Source: Acorus gramineus
Taxonomy: Eukaryota; Streptophyta; Magnoliopsida; Acorales; Acoraceae
Reading direction: 5' to 3'
NCBI GenBank assembly: GCA_030737835.1
Contig: CM060851.1
Location: 9,159,129 to 9,223,128, forward strand
DNA length: 64,000 nucleotides
Shown piece by piece: positions 21,280-33,198 of the stretch (its first letter is position 1; each line of letters starts with the position of its first letter). The notes below the pieces were generated by a model. It worked only from the letters and a program-made list of their open reading frames with translations, had not been told where the DNA came from and ran no database searches. The translations under genes and the position numbers were made by a program.

Positions 21280-22944
21280 ACTATTTAGTCGCGAAATTAT
21301 ATTTAATCACCCCCTCTATTTTATTTTTTATTTTTTTATTTTGGTAAAATCACCCCCTCTATGGAACAAGTTATTTGATGCAATAAAATGTTAGACATAG
21401 TTTCATTAATAAGACATGTAATTTGTCCTTGTTTTGATTTTATAAAATAGTATATCTATACTATTTTTATAAAATATAAAATATATATTTTAAATAATTA
21501 TATAGATTTATTATAAGAAATGTAAAAGAAAAATTAATTAATGAAGTATATATATCACCGTAAAGGAGATTATGTGCATCAGAGCTATTAGTTAACAATC
21601 ATATTATTGATTAGTTAACAAATTGAGGACTTCGAATGTTGAAAGATCCAAACAAACGATGACACTGAAGTGACGATTTCCCGCGCGACCAACATGTGCA
21701 ATAGGATATCAGCACCATTTTAAATAGTGCTTTCTAAGGTCTATTAATTTATATTGGCGTTAACTTGATCGAACTTTTCGTTTGCGATACATGGAGTACA
21801 TCATTTTTATTATTTGTGGATTTTATTTATTGATTGCACGTTTATCTTTGAATGGTTTTTTAAATATTATATATAATAATTCTATCTTTTAGTTAAGAAT
21901 AGCAGTGGTAGGTTAGAATTGAATATGATTGTATAAATTCAAAACATGTGTTTGTGTACGGAGTATAGATTAATCATACTAGTTAAGAATAAACTGGTAT
22001 TGGGCTTTTTCACACAATTAATTCTACTGTTATAACGGTGATTCACATGTCAAACTACAAGTCTTACTTTTATAAATCAGGGAGCTATACAAATATATCA
22101 AATCAATTTTTTTATTTTTTATAAATTCTTATTCATATCTTATTCATAGTTTATCTATAACTCATTCTAGGTCAATCAAACAATGAAAACTTAATTATTA
22201 CGTTTTCTAACAAGAAGAAATAAAAATACAACCAACATAAAATAACTTATTTCACTGCTATAATTATGTATACCGGAATATTTATCTATACTGGAATAGT
22301 TTATATCACTATCCAAACATGCTTAGTGTTCTACCCCCATTCAGTTTTAGTTGTTGCATGCCTTATTCATATCCAACCTTTTAAACTTGTTCACATGATT
22401 CGATGCATTCATTCAACATTACAAATACCAGTAAAGTAATTCTGTTTTATGAGGCAGAAATTAATGGCTTTTCTTTTGATGCACTGTTTATTTTTATTTT
22501 ACATGCTGCAGTCCATCAGCCGTAGATTGATACTTCCAGCAATACTATTGGAGATACCATGCAATATGCACTAGATTGTTTTATTTATGATGAGCATAAG
22601 TTCTAGATGTTTTACTTCTATGAGAATCATATTAAAATCTTACATTTTACATTAGTAACTCATCAAATCTTCATTACAACATAATTCTTGACAGGATCGC
22701 AAGTATTTAATCTGTATGTGATGACTCAATGAACAACAGATGGAGACACATAGAGGGAACAATTCATGACAATTAACAGTCATTAAAGAAGAGTTTTTTT
22801 TTTTTAAATCTTCACTGTTGAAATGTTTTCCATAATTAATTATGCAAGGAATAAGTAACCACAGCCCAGGGAGATGATTGTTTGTCTTAATTACTTCCCT
22901 CCTGTCATGTTGTTGAGCAGATCTAAATCATGGTATAATAGTGA
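21280..22944. other. Intergenic AT-rich DNA
   Basis: No coding sequence. A short direct repeat of ATCACCCCCTCTAT occurs at 21306 and 21348. The end near 22310 (ACTATCCAAACATGCTTA) resembles a decayed Tourist-type terminus, but no partner could be fixed. Confidence 0.45.
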
Positions 22945-23068
22945 TGTTAGAATATGAAAAGAATGAATCAATTGTATTATTAGGGTTTGTACCAATACTT
23001 ATAGTACAAAAGGGAAACAAGGAAAAGACTAATCTACCCTTAACCCTAGCATATATATACATTTAACA
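22945..23068 (-). repeat. 3' LTR of the copia element
   Basis: 124 bp, TG...CA ends on the plus strand (TGTTAGAATATGAAAAGAAT to ATATATACATTTAACA). Confidence 0.93.
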
Positions 23069-23082
23069 CCCCCCCTCAAACT
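23069..23082 (-). promoter_or_regulatory. Polypurine tract of the copia element
   Basis: On the minus strand the LTR is preceded by GAGTTTGAGGGGGGG, the plus-strand primer for DNA synthesis in LTR elements. Confidence 0.8.
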
Positions 23083-23099
23083 CATGGTGGATCATACAC

Positions 23100-26000
23100 C
23101 GAGAGTTTGCTCAACAAGAAATCATGCCGCTGAAGTGTATGAGACTTTGTGAAAAAGTCTGATAACTGAAGAGAAGAAAAAATATATGGGAGTGATATAG
23201 TGCCCGCAATAAAATGATGACGGACGAAGTGACAATCGATCTCGATGTGCTTCGTACGTTCATGAAATACTGGATTGCTAGCAATCTGAATGGCGCTCTT
23301 GTTGTCACAAATAGGGGAGTAGACGCAGGTAGAATGACGCCCATGTCAGAAATGAGGCGTCGAAGCCAAACAACCTCAGCAGTAGCAGATGCCATAGCAC
23401 GATATTCGGCCTCAGCACTCGAACGAGAAACAATGTCTTGTTTCTTGGCCTTCCAAGATATAAGAGAGTCCCCAAGAAAACACATATACCAGTTGTGGAT
23501 TTTCGATCTGTGACATCTCCTGCCCAATCAGCATCAGTATAAGCGCGAAGTTCAAGAGTAGAAGAAGACGGTAACAGCAGAGTACGAGATATAGTGCCAC
23601 GTAGATAGCGTATGATCCGAAGAACTGCAGCATAATGAACAGTACGAGGGGCAGCGACAAACTGACTGACAATATGCACAGCATAGGCAATGTCAGGACG
23701 AGTGACAGTGAGATAGACGAGGCTTCCAACAAGCTGTCTATAACGAGTAACATCAGAGAGTGGTTCTCCATCGTCAGGCCGGAGCTTAGCATGAAGCTCA
23801 ATAGGAGTGGGAGAAATGCGATCATCAGTTAGACAGGCACGGTCGATCAAGTCAGCAGTATACTTGCGCTGTGAGAGAAGATAACCACGCGGAGCAGAAG
23901 CAACTTCCAAGCCTAGAAAATAGCGAAGTTTGCCAAGATCTTTCATCTCAAATTGACGCTGAAGATGTTGCTTGACCAACTGTATATGAGACGAATCATC
24001 GCCGGTGATGATCATGTCATCAACATAAAGCAGCAGGATAGTACGATGAGGACCAGAGGTGTGAACAAATAAAGCTGGGTCAGAGGAACTCGAAGCAAAC
24101 CCAGCAGCACAGATAGCATCAGTGAATCGAGCGAACCAAGCACGAGGAGCCTGCTTGAGACCATAGAGAGCGCGGTGAAGATGGCATACATGACCAGATG
24201 AATGAGGAAGACCCGGAGGAGGAGTCATAAACCTCCTCTGATAAATCACCATGAAGAAAAGCGTTCTTGACATCAAGCTGATAAATGGGCCATTGACGAA
24301 CAGAAGCAACAGAAATCAAAGTACGAACAGTTGTCATCTTTGCTACAGGAGCAAATGTCTCATCATAATCAATACCATGCTGCTGAGTGAAACCACGGGC
24401 AACCAAACGAGCCTTGTGACGCTCAATCGAACCATCAGAGTTGGTCTTGATCTTATAAACCCACTTACAGCTGATAGGAGTCTTCCCTGGAGGAAGTGGT
24501 ACAATTTTCCACGTATGAGTGCGTTGTAATGCACTAAGCTCCTCTGCCATAGCACCTTCCCATTCTGGAATACCGACAGCCTCACGATATGATTGGGGCT
24601 CCCAGTGAGTGGAAACAGCTGAAAGAAAACACTGAAAACTACGAGAAAAAGAATCAGAGGCAACCAAGCTAAGTCGTTGAGGAGGTCGACGAGCGCGAGG
24701 CGGATTGCGACGAGGAGCAACTGGTGCGGGATCGACTACCGGTGTGGGGTCGACTGCTGGTGTATGGTCAACTGCGGATGCGGGGTCGACTGCTGGGGCA
24801 TGGTCGACTACTGGTTGAACAACATCAGGCGCAGGAGCAACAACAGGGGGACTCGGCTCACATGAATCATCCGAAGAAGGAGGTATAGGGGATGGCAAGG
24901 TCGTAGATGGGACAGATGAAGGAATAGAAGCCGGTGGGATAGACGATGGGGATGACTCAGGAGTGGAGAAATCCAGAAAAATAAGGTCATCAACAGTAGA
25001 CGGAGGAAGTGGAGCCGGAGGTGAACGAAGAGCATAATAAGGATGATGCTCCCAAAATGTGACATGACAAGAAATGCGAAGACGTCGTGCAATAGGATCA
25101 TAACACTTGTAACCATACTGTATCCAAGAAAAACACACATAGCAGAACGAGGAGAAAGCTTGGTACGTTCAGTGGGAGGAAGAAGAACAAAACATGTGCA
25201 ACCAAAAACACGAAGACGAGAATAGTCAGGTGGCTGATTGTGAAGCCGCTCAGATGGGGAGATACCACCAGTAATAGATGGCCGAGTGCGATTGATGAGA
25301 TACACACTTGTGAGAACTGCCTCACCCCAAAACTCAACAGGCACGGATGCAGAAAGAAGTAAAGATCGAGTCATCTCAAGGATGTGACGGTGTTTACGCT
25401 CAGCAACGCCATTTTGTTGATGAGCATAAGGAGTGGAAAACTGAGGAAGGGTGCCTTGGGATGTCAAATATTCACGAAAAGCCTTAGAACAATATTCACC
25501 ACCACAATCAGAGCGTAACACCTTAATACGACGAGAAAATTGAGTCTCAACCATGGTAGCAAAAGAAGTATAAATACGCAATAAATCTGAACGACTAGAG
25601 AGAAGGTAAATCCAAGTGAAACGAGAATAGTCGTCGATAAAAATGACATAATATCGATTTCCCCCTTTTGAAAAAATAGGAGACGGACCCCAAATATCAG
25701 AATGAACTAAATCAAAGGGAGAATTTGAAATATGCGAACTGGAAGGGAAAGGAAGAGCCACTGTCTTACCCAATTTACAGCCCACGCATGGTTGAAGATC
25801 CGTGCGAGAAAATGATCCTAATGCACCGGTGCTAACAAGATATCGGAGTCTAGGCTGAGACAAATGACCAAGACGACGATGCCAAAGATCGAAAGGGGAA
25901 GGGGAATTTGTATCTAACTGCACAGAAGCAGCGGAAGGCAGAGGAACATGAAGCTGATCCATGTAATAGAGTCCACCTTGTCGTCGCCCAGTCCCAATCC

Positions 26001-26646
26001 GTCTCCCAGTAAGTCGATCCTGAACAGAACAAGATGATGAATCAAATGTGATCGTATAACCAAGGTCAGCAAGTTGACTGACAGAAAACAAACTCATGGA
26101 AAGTTTAGGAACATGCAAAACATTTGGCACATTAAATCGATGAGAATGATCAGAAAGAATGCCAGAGCTCGAGACAGACATAGGAGAACCATCAGCAGTG
26201 CGAATAAGTGAAGGAGAACGGAGTGGTGTACAATTAGCAAGAATCGATGCATCCGATGTCATGTGATGGGAAGCCCCAGAATCAAGAACCCATGAGGTAA
26301 TCGGTATACCTGGTACGGGAGCAGAAGCAGACTGAACAGAACCAGAAAGATCTATACCAGTCAATGATCGTAACATAACATAAAGTTGTTGATATTGATC
26401 TTGTAGCCCCTTTAAATGTGCAATAAGGTGAGCTGTGGTAAACTGTGACTGAGCAGAAGCAACGCGAGGTGCAATTGATGTACATATCTGATCCTGACAA
26501 ATAGAAGATTGAGTAGACGACTGGATTGATAAAGAGAAAGCGGCATCTCGAGCACGTTTTCTAGCCAACTTGCGGCAATCGAGGGTCACATGACCAAAGG
26601 AGTGACAATATCTGCAATCCATAGTACTTGCACAGCAATAGATCAA
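23100..26646 (-). pseudogene. Copia pol (zinc knuckle, protease, integrase, RT, RNase H), frameshifted
   Basis: From 26646 downward: CCHC knuckle (CRYCHSFGHVTLDC), protease (LDSGASHHM), GAG-pre-integrase and integrase (LWHRRLGHLS, the DIWGP/DDYSRFTW core and HQQNGVAERKHR), up to FLGYSM. The frame then shifts near 25,115-25,135. The next frame carries the RT start (WVYKIK...[18 protein letters not shown]) until a shift at about 24,228. The next has [10 protein letters not shown] and the YVDD catalytic motif (LLLYVDDMI), then RNase H (TDADWAG). A further shift occurs at about 23,470 and another at about 23,310, where RNase H motifs SSAEAEYRA and the following segment change frame. The catalytic motifs themselves are intact, so the decay is recent, but no polyprotein can be made from this copy. 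Confidence 0.9.
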
Positions 26647-26789
26647 AATAAACAGTATCTGATAGATCCAAAACAGTCACAGATGCGTAGATCACGAAAA
26701 GCTGATCAAAATGAGTACCAATATGACTATATTTGGAGTCCGAATGAGCCCGTAGCGGCCGGACAAAGAAAATACCGAAAGATCGATGA

Positions 26790-27705
26790 CGGAGCGACAA
26801 ACGGGTCGGGCCGCGGATCCGGGTCGGGTCGCGGAACCGGGTCGGGTCACGGAACCGGGTCGGGCGAGCGGGCGCTGGAACAGGGTCGGGCGCTGGAGCC
26901 GGGTCGGGCAGCTGGGCCGGGCGCGAGCGGGTACTGGGCCGGGCGCGCGCGGGCGCGAGGCAGAGGATCTCGGGACAGATTCCCGGGAGATCCGGGATGC
27001 TGTCCGGGAGCGAATCCGGGACAGGATCCCAGGAAATCCGGGCTGGTCGGCGCGAATCCGCGCTGATCACGCAATTCCGAGACGAGCGCAGGCAGACGCG
27101 GACGGTGCGCGGACGGGGCGCGGACGGTGTGCGGGCACGGCGCGGACGGGGCGCGGGCACTGCGCGCTGACGGGCAGGGCGCGGAAGGGGCGCGGGCAGG
27201 GAGCCGGCAGGGCGCGGCTGGGCGCGGCAGGGCGCGGACTGTGCGCGCGTGGAGGACTGGGCGGGGCAGGACGGCGCTGGACGGCGCAGCAGGGTGGCAG
27301 GGCAGCACGAGGCGGTGCGGCAGGGCGGCGCAGCGGCGGGGCTGCGGCGGGGCTGCGGCAGCGGCAGCGGCGGAGGCAACGGCAGGGGCAGCGGCAACGA
27401 CGGGGCTGGGGCAGCGGCAGGGGCAGCGGCAGCGGCGGGGCTGCGGCAGGGGCATCGGCGGGGCTGCGCGGGGCGGTGCAGAGGCGGCGCGGGGTGGCGC
27501 AGCGGCGGCACGACGGTGGCGCAACGGCGACGGCGACGGCGACGGTGCAACGGCGACGGCGCAGCGACGGTGCAGCGGCGGCGGCGCAGCGACGGTGCAG
27601 CGGCGGCGCAGCGACGGCGCGGGGTGGCGCAGCGGCGGCGCGGGGCTGTGCAGCGGCGGCACGACGGTGGCGCAACGGCGGCGCGGGGGGCGACGGGACG
27701 TCGAC
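26790..27705. repeat. ~0.9 kb GC-rich low-complexity block replacing the gag region
   Basis: Extremely GC-rich and built of three zones of short degenerate repeats: units like GGAACCGGGTCGGGTC (26790-26900), then GCGCGGACGGGGCGCGG-type units (27080-27200), then GCAGCGGCAGCGGCGG and GCGGCGGCGCAGCGACGG (27300-27690). The rest of the element has ordinary composition. All six frames stay open for long stretches, giving Arg/Pro/Ala or Gly/Arg/Ala strings of no coding value. A copia gag capsid (UBN2/Retrotran_gag type) should lie here and is not detectable. Confidence 0.85.
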
Positions 27706-27730
27706 GATCAAAGAAAAAAATTGGATTCAA

Positions 27731-27742
27731 GCTCTGATACCA
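27731..27742 (-). promoter_or_regulatory. Primer-binding site (initiator Met tRNA)
   Basis: Minus strand TGGTATCAGAGC lies directly against the 5' LTR, with no spacer. This is the standard Ty1/copia primer site complementary to the 3' end of initiator methionine tRNA. Confidence 0.92.
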
Positions 27743-27867
27743 TGTTAGAATATGAAAAGAATGAATCAATCCTATTATTAGGGTTTGTAACCAATACTTA
27801 TAGTACAAAAGGGAAACAAGGAAAAGACTAATCTACCCTTAACCCTAGCATATATATACATTTAACA
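27743..27867 (-). repeat. 5' LTR of the copia element
   Basis: 125 bp, same TG...CA ends as the left LTR. Differs from it at ATCAATCC/ATCAATTG and by one A in GTAACCAA/GTACCAA. Confidence 0.93.
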
Positions 27868-30800
27868 AAAACTATCTTTATATTAGAAAATATCAACGTC
27901 TATTTATTACTATATAAAGTCCTTAACAATCAAATATATATATAAAAGTCCCTCATATTTCTTCACAATTACATAAGCATGATCTATGAGATATATATGA
28001 CCCATGGTGAAATAAGATTATTGTTAATACCCGACATTCAATTAGTTAAGAATGCATCAAATTACTTCTGTAGAGGTATCCCGAGAGGTCCTGCATTCGA
28101 GTCTTAGGAGGAGAAGATCATATTAGTTTCTTTTCCCCATTTGGACGGTGCATATGGCTAGATAAAAGTGGAACTTTTAAAATAGACTTCTGCTGAAACT
28201 TTTGAAATAGATGATGCCCTAACCACCAATGGTCTTTCAAATATGAGACTGACTACAATTACACACATAGTGGATTTTAGGCATATTTTATTTTAGGCAT
28301 ACGAGTCGTCTGTTTTACTTACCAAATAAACTAGTATCCATGATTTTTTTTTTCCTGAATTCCAACTCACTAGTGTTTCCAAATCTTCAGTAGGTTTAAA
28401 ATTTTCTTTCGAGGTTTTGTTCCCGTGTTAGTTGTAATTTATGAATGGGTATAACTTACTTTCTAATTAGCAGATCATTTCATTTCCTCTGTTTATGAGT
28501 AATAGAAGTCATAAAATGTTAAAACATATAATTTGGATGCATATATCTTCAGTGTCTGTCTACTTTAGAGTTGACTCAGAGACTGAATATTAGAGCACAT
28601 CAAACCATAAAACAAGTCAATAAGAGTGGGTAGAATTGTTCCTCTGAAATTCAGTGTTTCCATTATTTGGGTAGTAGGAGTTAATGAGTTATCAACACAA
28701 ATATCGATGTAGACTTAAGAGTTGGTACCCACGCTATACAAGTTAGTAGGTTGTGGGTGTTTGAAGTTGTGTTTGTTTTTGTAGGATTATGAATTGATTT
28801 ACTGTACAATTGGCGTTAATTTTTCTAGTGTTTGATCAAATCTTTATGGTCTGATGGCTTTCAAATTTAATCTAATTAATTACTTAATTCTCTTATATCA
28901 TCAGATGAACAAGTTAACCAAGTTCATTTGAGTGTTATATGAGGAGACTAGCTTATTAAAAGCATCCTCTATTTTGGACTTCCACATCCTGATTTTGTCA
29001 TCTTTACTGATAAGTTTGGATTTGTAGGCCTCTAGAAGCACAACTATATATGTTATATCTTAATTCATGATATGCAACATGCATTGTGGGTTGCATACAG
29101 ATCTAAAAAAATTAATAGACATATGGTTGTAGAGTGTTGCTGAGTTGCTTCAACTAAAATTTTTCCGAGTTTGGAAAAAATTAGACATACAAGGGTGTAT
29201 ATATTTTTGAAAAGTAGCCTTACATGTCGCACTAAAATTAATCGAGATTAAGGTAAACGAGAGAACAAATAATTAAAAAAATATGTTTAGATATCATGGA
29301 TTGATAATGTACTATGTGTTAGATAAGAAAAGGTACAACCTTTAGCACATAGCATAAAGAAAAATCACGTGCATTGGAAGTCACTCAATTTAAGAAAATA
29401 GTATAAACAAATTTTCTTGTAGGATTTTCTTATCAATCCAAATATCTTTGCAAAACAAAAATGCATAATCTCTTTTATTTAGCAATTTTGATTTTAATGA
29501 AAATCATTCAAATGCTAGGCTCGAGACATTCTTTGAACAAGAAATTTTGTATTGAACTGGACAATTCATCAATTGAACTAACTAATAATTAAATAACCAT
29601 GAATGCAATATCTGCATACCACTCTCTCAACCCAAAGAAAAAAAAAAAAACATGAATGCAATAAAAAGATGACCCTGAAATTGACATTTTTGCATTAAAT
29701 TGAATAATTCATGAATAGAACTAAATAACCTATACATCTAACTAAAAATTTAAATATAGATCACAACCCATGAAATAATAATAAACTAAAAAGATGACAT
29801 AAAAAAAACCTTTTTCTGTAGCATTAAACCACACTGAACAACTTTTATATTAAACTAAGAGGAATTTTGCGTTAAATGAGCTCTAATTAGTCTTAAATCA
29901 AACTAAACAACTGATAAATCGAACAGAAAAACTTTTAAATCGAATTGAAGAACTCATGTTATGCGTTCATGTTTCAGTCTCGTATTCAGAGCGACCAATC
30001 CTAATGAAACCAGTCCTAGCTAGATCCAATCTCATTTTGCATGGTAGCTAAACTTTGCACATCTTATTGCTTAGAAATGTGGTACTAATTGAATGCAATA
30101 GCAGACCTAGACCAATTTTTTTTTCAGAAAATTATGGTCTCTTGTTTATGCAAATCCTCATCCACTAAATTTTCTTCTGGTCCATTTTCGAACCTGTTAA
30201 TGTTTTCCCTAATTATAATGATTTCTTTCATAATCTTTGCCAATGTAATTTTACTTCATGTTCAAAGCTTATCATTGTCACTTATTCCTCTCATTAACCG
30301 AGTGAAACAGGATTTATGTATTTAGAATTACGAAAGAAAGTAAGAAACAAAGAAAAAAAAGGCTATGTTTAGGGGAAAGAAATGTTGGATCTCATAAGAA
30401 AATGAGTTCCCAGTCTAAGTCATCAAAATTATTATTGTAGTTGATTTTTTTTGTTCCTTTGTTTATCTTGTTGAAATAAATCACCACATATTTATAAAAG
30501 GGATTATTTATATAAAGCGTTCAAATCTATTATAACTGAGTTGGACTTAACTTCTTTGTTGTGTGACATGTATGATTATTTAAATATATATAAAAAAAAC
30601 TCACTTGTTTGCATGACTTGTGATGAATGAGATGGTAAAGAAATGCATAAAAACTCCAATAATGTACCCTATGATTCATGAGTCCAGTTTACAAGGCATT
30701 GAGGGTGTCGATATCTCTAGCTGTAACTTGAAGTTTTTGACTCTTTGGGATGCAATGGACATCTAACAAGGAACCCAATCTCATTCCAAACTTGTTGAAT

Positions 30801-31421
30801 AAAACCCACTTGTCATATAATTTCAAATCTTCAAAGTTAGGAGTTCAAGTGATTGTTCTTCGGTTTGTCTGGTTGGAAATAGAAACCATTGTAATGGATG
30901 GCTGTGTTGACTGCTGACACTAGTATCTCAAAATCAATTCATTTTTCAAGGTGTAAAATCTATGATCCTCCATGACTTCTTTTGTGTTTTAGGAGGGAAA
31001 AATCTGTAACTTCTTGAGGATTTGATCATTTTGAGCCTTGGTTCATTGAGCAACTCATTTGAAAGATGGAGTCCTCTTTGATCTGAGGGCACAAATGAAA
31101 ATTTCATTTAACATTTGATTTGGGTAGTGAGGAACTAAATAAGATACTCACATCTATTGTGGATTCTATGAAGCATTGTTTACTAGCTCAAGCAATCATT
31201 CTTCCAATTGCTTCAATTATGTCAAACCTGTTATAGACCAAATAAACTCCAATTGGAATTTGAAAATGGAAAATGATGCCCCAACCACCATTTTCTTCTA
31301 ATCTTCAGCTTAATCCATTGATGGTTTTTTTCTTTTTTGTAGTTTATAGAAATGGAGTCTTTTTCAGCTAATTGAAATTTTATTTGGTTTAAAATTCTAA
31401 GCCAACATCCCTGTAGTGGTG
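27868..31421. other. Intergenic AT-rich DNA with a diverged repeat
   Basis: No gene recognised. The stretch at about 30640-31060 resembles 32235-32620 (shared order: AACAAGGAACCCAA, CTTGTT-A-A-AAACCCA, TGGATGG-TTTGTTGA), indicating an old duplicated repeat family. Around 29400-29960 phrases like TTGAACTGGACAATTCATCA recur in degenerate form. Confidence 0.45.
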
Positions 31422-31586
31422 TGGACCATTTGGCTTGTCCGTAATCACCGAATTTTCCAGGACGCAAACGTATACATAGAGATTCTATGGGAGTCGGTGC
31501 TGACTTATATAAAAAATTGGGGGACTGTGTGTGCGGGGGCAAACAAAGTTTTGTATGTCCGGGAAAAAATCATGATTGAGAAGTAG
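31422..31586 (+). pseudogene. LINE (non-LTR) reverse-transcriptase C-terminal relic
   Basis: A plus-strand frame of 54 codons reads WTIWLVRNHRIFQD, then ILWESVLTYIKNW, before a TAG stop. This matches the zinc-binding C-terminal region (zf-RVT neighbourhood) of plant L1-type ORF2 proteins, whose hallmark is W-x-I-W-x-x-R-N-x-x-I-F. Upstream no RT core was found, so it is a 5'-truncated and decayed insertion, as most plant LINE copies are. No poly-A tail or target duplication was confirmed. Confidence 0.7.
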
Positions 31587-32875
31587 TCCTTGGTATGAAT
31601 TATTGATTTTATTTGTTTTGTTTTCTTGGTATACTACTTCTTTACCCTTCCCTGTTTTGGGCATATTCACTTTGATTTTGAAATAAAATTAGGGCGCATG
31701 CCTATTCTAAGCCAACAGTGACTCCGTTGCCTTGGATTGAGGCATAATATAGACTTGGAGTTATGTCCACAACTACACAATTAGGTTTTATTTCAAATTC
31801 CAATGTTGTCCCACAAGATAGCTAAATTGTGTAGCCTAGCTCTTATTTTATAATAATCAGAGAACAATAGCTTTTTTCTCAACAAGCAATGGAGAAAAGC
31901 TGATTTTTTTGACTGGTTTCTTGTTTGAGTAAGTACTCCATCTAGCAACATATTTTCTAGGCCATTTTCAGACTTGCCAATGTTTCCACAAAAAGATTGC
32001 ATCATCTAATGACTTGTGAGATTGTGCTGGGACCTAGGAGGCTATGTCAAAGGTTCTATCGATTTTGATGTCATCTCCTTGAAGTGACCAACCACCAGTC
32101 ACATGTCACTCTCATTGGCAGATAGAAAACACAACTTATTGTGCATGGACCATTCTTGCACCTTATGAGAGTTGGAAAATTTTTATATGATCAGTGGACC
32201 ACATATCGTGATAGCTTGTAACGGATGGCAATGAAAATTGACTATAACTCCATAAGTGTTGTCTATGATTTAAGAGACAAGTTCTATAAGGATTGGAGAT
32301 TTTTATGTCTCCGGCTATAGCTTGACATTTCTTTGTGTTAGTTGGGCTACCTACAAGGAACCCAAATTTCTTTCCACACTTGTTAGATGAAACCCAGTTA
32401 TCACGAGTTTCAATCCTTCAAAACTACCAAACCACTTCGATAGATGTACCCCTTCACTGAGACTGCTTCAGTTGGTTTTAATTGGAAACAAAAACAAACA
32501 AAATGGATGGTTTTGTTGAGTCATCCATTATGACTAACTTTGAGGTTTAACACAACCAAAAAGTCAGTCTAAACAACCTTCTCAAGGTTCATCAATGAGA
32601 AACAAAATATCTTCTACATCTATCATTCAATAGGAACTATAGTTAGGCAGTGATTTTTGGCTCACAAATTGCGTCTGATGGCCAACCATCACAATCCTCC
32701 CATACTATCAGACAAAAATGTAACGTGATAAAAGTTTCATTTAGGTTCAGTAAAAGAGAATGACAGGTTTTGAAAATATGTGAGCATCATGTAAGCAAGC
32801 AAAGAGATTCACATGATATCAAGAGAACTTGCAATTGGATTTCTGCAACATCGTAATAGTTGTGTGACACGGCGA
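31587..32875. other. Intergenic DNA; second copy of diverged repeat
   Basis: Contains the partner (about 32235-32620) of the repeat at 30640-31060. No coding sequence recognised. Confidence 0.4.
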
Positions 32876-32876
32876 A

Positions 32877-33198
32877 CCGAGCTTTGGTTAAGTCGGTAAG
32901 CACCTCCCACCCCTATGAAAGAGATTAAGGGATCAAACCCTGGGTAGCACCATTCTTTAAAAAATATTTGTGTGACCTGAAAGTATTTGGTCACTATTGG
33001 AGCAATTCTCATTTATTAAATAGTCATATTGACATTACCGAGCTTTAGTCAAGTCGGTAAGCACCTCCCACCCTTATGAAAGAGATTAAGGGATCAAACC
33101 TGGATAGCATCATTCTTTAAAAAATATTTGTGTGACATGAAAGTATTTGATCACTATTGGAGCAACTCTCATTTATTAAATAGTCATATTGACATTAC
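32877..33198 (+). repeat. 161-bp tandem duplication with a tRNA-like SINE head
   Basis: Two head-to-tail units (32877-33037 and 33038-33198) differ at roughly nine positions. Each begins CCGAGCTTTGGTTAAGTCGG (second copy with two changes) followed by GTAAGCACCTCCCACCC and, about 35 bp on, AGGGATCAAACC. These resemble tRNA A and B boxes, as in plant Au-type SINEs. Each unit ends AAATAGTCATATTGACATTAC. Duplication of a whole unit in tandem is unusual for a SINE. Confidence 0.72.

Larger units (their letters stand above)
22945..27867 (-). mobile_element. Ty1/copia retrotransposon, 4.9 kb, very short LTRs, pol frameshifted
   Basis: Bounded by nearly identical LTRs of 124 and 125 bp (TGTTAGAATATG...ATTTAACA) differing by two substitutions and one indel, so insertion was recent. 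In minus orientation the order is LTR, primer site, GC-rich block, CCHC zinc knuckle, protease, integrase, reverse transcriptase, RNase H, polypurine tract, LTR, the Copia order. The five bases outside the LTRs (AGTGA on the left, AAAAC on the right) do not match, so no target duplication is seen. Four frameshifts break pol and the gag capsid region is not recognisable. Confidence 0.93.

Noticed and set aside
26561-27808. 415-residue minus-strand frame, and overlapping 160-320 residue frames on both strands
   Set aside because: They cross the GC-rich microrepeat block, where all frames stay open because stop codons are rare. Composition is Arg/Pro/Ala or Gly/Arg/Ala strings without domains.
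32877-33198. tRNA genes
   Set aside because: A and B box-like segments exist, but no acceptor stem or cloverleaf pairs. The SINE interpretation fits better.
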